From positions 1 through 6,882 of the forward strand of contig JAISOR010000025.1 in the NCBI GenBank assembly GCA_031275535.1: a stretch of 6,882 nt of DNA, given 5' to 3'. Below, one piece after another: positions 5,248 to 6,882 of this stretch. The translations under genes and the position numbers were made by a program. Each line of letters begins with the position of its first letter. Within the stretch, counting starts at the first letter, position 1. Source of the DNA: Treponema sp. (GTDB lineage: Bacteria > Spirochaetota > Spirochaetia > Treponematales > Breznakiellaceae). Below the pieces are notes generated by a model that did not search any database, was not told the origin of the DNA, and saw nothing but the letters and a program-made list of their open reading frames with translations.

Positions 5248-6486
5248 CTACTCGTAGCGCAGGGCGTCGATGGGATAGAGCCCCGCGGCCTTCCGGGCCG
5301 GGTAATAGCCGAAGCCCACCCCCACCAGGGCGGCGAAAAACGCCGCTCCGGCGGTGACGAGGGGGTTCAGCTCCGTGGGTATCCCCAGGGCCCCCAGTAC
5401 CCGGCACACCAGGAAGGCCAGCCCTATGCCGGTGAGCCCCCCCAGGAGGCTCAGGATGATGGACTCCGAGAGGAACTGGAGGAGGATGTCCCGCTTCCGG
5501 GCCCCCACGGCCAGGCGGATCCCGATTTCCCGGGTCCGTTCGGTAACCGAGACCAGCATGATGTTCATGATCCCGATGCCCCCCACCAGGAGGGACACCC
5601 CGGCGATGGCCGCGAGGAGGGTGGTGAGGCTCCGGGAGGTGGAGGATGCCATGTCGATCATATCCGCCTGGTTCATGATCTCAAAGTCCGATGCGGCGGC
5701 ATCCGGCAGTTTGTGGGCCTCCCGGAGGATGAGTTCCGCTTCCTTTTGGGCGGCATCCATGTACTCCTTGCCGGCCACGCTCATAAGGATGGAATTGATG
5801 TTCCGGCTGTTGGTCAGCCGGGTCAGGGCCGTATCCAGGGGCACCAGGATCACGTCGTCCTCATCCACCCCCCCGGAACCGGCCCCTTTTTCCTCCAAAA
5901 TGCCGATCACCGTAAAATAGTTGGTCCCGATCCGGATCTGCCCCCCCAGGACCCCGGAAAAATTCGCCTCCCCGGCGCCGGAGAGGCCGAAGAGGCTCGC
6001 CGCGGAGGTTTGCCCCAGGACCGCTACCCGGTTCCGGGCGGCCAGGTCCTCCCCGTCAAAGAAGCCCCCCTCCTCCGTCCGCCAGTTCCGGGTTAAAAGG
6101 TACCCGGAGTCCACCCCCGCTACCGGGATGGAGGCGCTCCCTTCGGGGCCTGAAACGGTAAAATTCCGCTGGGTAATCCCGGAAACCGCCAGGGCGTAAC
6201 TCGCCTCGGCCTTCACCATTTCCGCGTCGGCCTTGGTAAGCCGGTTGGGCCGGGGCATATTGGCCTGGCCCGCCCGGAACATCATCCGCCGGGACGTGAT
6301 CTGCAGGAGGTTGGTCCCCATGGCGCTGATCCGGTTTTCGATCTCCCGCTGGGCCCCGGCTCCCACGGCGACCATGATGATCACCGAAGCGACCCCGATG
6401 ATGATCCCCAGGGAGGTGAGGAGGCTCCGCAGGCGGTTACGGAGGATGTTTTTAAGGGAGGAACGGAGCAGCGGCAAGGGTCCCAT
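5248..6486 (-). CDS. MacB-like ABC transporter permease
   Basis: This 412-residue protein has the MacB topology. An N-terminal stretch (LLRSSLKNILRNRLRSLLTSLGIIIGVASVIIMVAVG) gives membrane helix 1 at about 22-44. It is followed by a large extracytoplasmic domain (about 45-285) with the MacB-type GTNLLQI and FTVIGILEEKG segments. Three C-terminal helices lie at about 286-310, 338-362 and 378-397. The hallmark MNIMLVSVTERTREIGIRLAVGAR and the ending YYPARKAAGLYPIDALRYE are diagnostic of the FtsX/MacB permease superfamily. In MacB systems such permeases act as mechanotransmitters, moving peptides, toxins or lipoproteins outward from the periplasm; the cargo here is unknown. The ATG at 6486 was preferred over that at 6495 because the GGGGG site is nine bases from it and touches the other. 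The ATPase stop overlaps this ATG as TGATG, implying coupled translation. No outer-membrane or MacA partner is visible; it may lie beyond the right edge. Confidence 0.94.
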   Translation of the reverse strand: MGPLPLLRSSLKNILRNRLRSLLTSLGIIIGVASVIIMVAVGAGAQREIENRISAMGTNLLQITSRRMMFRAGQANMPRPNRLTKADAEMVKAEASYALAVSGITQRNFTVSGPEGSASIPVAGVDSGYLLTRNWRTEEGGFFDGEDLAARNRVAVLGQTSAASLFGLSGAGEANFSGVLGGQIRIGTNYFTVIGILEEKGAGSGGVDEDDVILVPLDTALTRLTNSRNINSILMSVAGKEYMDAAQKEAELILREAHKLPDAAASDFEIMNQADMIDMASSTSRSLTTLLAAIAGVSLLVGGIGIMNIMLVSVTERTREIGIRLAVGARKRDILLQFLSESIILSLLGGLTGIGLAFLVCRVLGALGIPTELNPLVTAGAAFFAALVGVGFGYYPARKAAGLYPIDALRYE

Positions 6487-6882
6487 CAGGCGCATCCCCC
6501 TTTGGCCGGGGCCTCCGCAAGCTGGGCATGGTCCCGCCGCCACCGGGCCAGGTCCGCCGGGGCGCTTCGTTTTTCGGCCACCGGCCGGTCCCCGAGGATC
6601 TCCCCGTCCCGGAGGGTGATGATCCGGTTGGTATAGGCCGCCAGTTCCGGCTCATGGGTTACCATGATGATGGTCTTGCCTTGGCTGTTGAGGGCCTGGA
6701 AAAGCCCCATGATCTCCAGGCTCATCTCGGTGTCCAGGTTTCCCGTGGGCTCGTCCGCCAGGAAAAAGGCGGGGTCGTTCACCATGGCCCGGGCGATAGC
6801 CACCCGCTGCTGCTGTCCCCCGGAAAGCTGGGAGGGAACGTGGTGCATCCGGTCCCCCAGGCCCACTTCCCGCAGGGCCGCC
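6486..6882 (-). CDS. ABC transporter ATP-binding subunit, MacB/LolD type (partial, N-terminus outside window)
   Basis: This is the C-terminal part of the ATPase that powers the adjacent permease from the cytoplasmic side. The frame is open to the window edge, so the gene starts beyond 6882; the GTG at 6866 is an internal codon. Visible in order are the ABC signature [14 protein letters not shown], Walker B FFLADEP with the catalytic Glu, the D-loop GNLD and the switch His in VTHEPELA. The segment between signature and Walker B (MVNDPAFF) is typical of the MacB/LolD/FtsE branch. Walker A and the Q-loop lie outside the window. After the usual end of the domain (ITLRDGEI) there is a polar, charged tail of about 36 residues ending in GGCA; it shows no motif I recognise. 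The stop overlaps the permease ATG by one base. Confidence 0.93.
   Translation of the reverse strand, partial: AALREVGLGDRMHHVPSQLSGGQQQRVAIARAMVNDPAFFLADEPTGNLDTEMSLEIMGLFQALNSQGKTIIMVTHEPELAAYTNRIITLRDGEILGDRPVAEKRSAPADLARWRRDHAQLAEAPAKGGCA
6496..6500 (-). promoter_or_regulatory. Shine-Dalgarno-like site for the permease gene
   Basis: AAAGGGGG on the minus strand ends nine bases before the ATG at 6486 and immediately abuts the ATG at 6495. The spacing therefore favours 6486 as the start. Confidence 0.5.

Noticed and set aside
5212..6096. Plus-strand open frame of 294 codons opposite the permease
   Set aside because: It is antisense to a clear MacB-like permease, with a Gly/Pro/His-rich translation and no domain.
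6486..6495. ATG at 6495 as the permease start
   Set aside because: The purine-rich site directly touches this ATG, leaving no spacer, whereas it is nine bases from the ATG at 6486, which also forms the TGATG overlap with the ATPase stop.

Overview
The window is GC-rich bacterial DNA holding two blocks that converge near position 1500. Reading rightward from the left edge is the end of a mannose/fructose/sorbose-family phosphotransferase (PTS) operon. It consists of the last ~174 codons of a membrane IIC subunit, an overlapping complete IID subunit, and a clear Rho-independent terminator. Everything from 1591 to the right edge is coded on the minus strand and reads leftward: ABC-transporter ATPase (cut by the window edge), MacB-like permease, a structured spacer of about 250 bp, sensor histidine kinase, Uma2/DUF820-family putative nuclease, and an AtoC/NtrC-type sigma-54-dependent response regulator.

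The organism cannot be named from this window. A mannose-family PTS, MacB-type export genes, a sigma-54 two-component system and a solitary Uma2 gene together would fit a GC-rich spirochaete (treponeme-like) or a related anaerobe. That is only an impression from gene content. Strong Shine-Dalgarno sites precede some genes (IID, permease) and are absent from others (Uma2, and the canonical start of the response regulator).

The likely logic of the right-hand block is as follows. The ATPase and permease form a MacB/LolD-like machine that uses ATP to drive envelope or export work. The kinase has two membrane segments and a periplasmic sensor region of about 160 residues. It would phosphorylate the response regulator, whose intact GAFTGA and Fis-type helix-turn-helix indicate activation of sigma-54 promoters. 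No good sigma-54 promoter was found in the window, so its targets probably lie elsewhere. The kinase and regulator are separated by the Uma2 gene, which has lower GC in the stretches counted by eye. It also has what looks like its own promoter, placed so that transcription would begin at or next to its ATG (a leaderless message).

The most unusual stretches are the Uma2 insertion with this promoter and the 5000-5247 spacer. The spacer carries a perfect 15-bp stem-loop, two smaller hairpins and a possible 31-codon, strongly basic ORF. No RNA genes, CRISPR arrays, insertion sequences or phage genes were seen. Apart from the partial genes at both edges, all recognised genes look intact.
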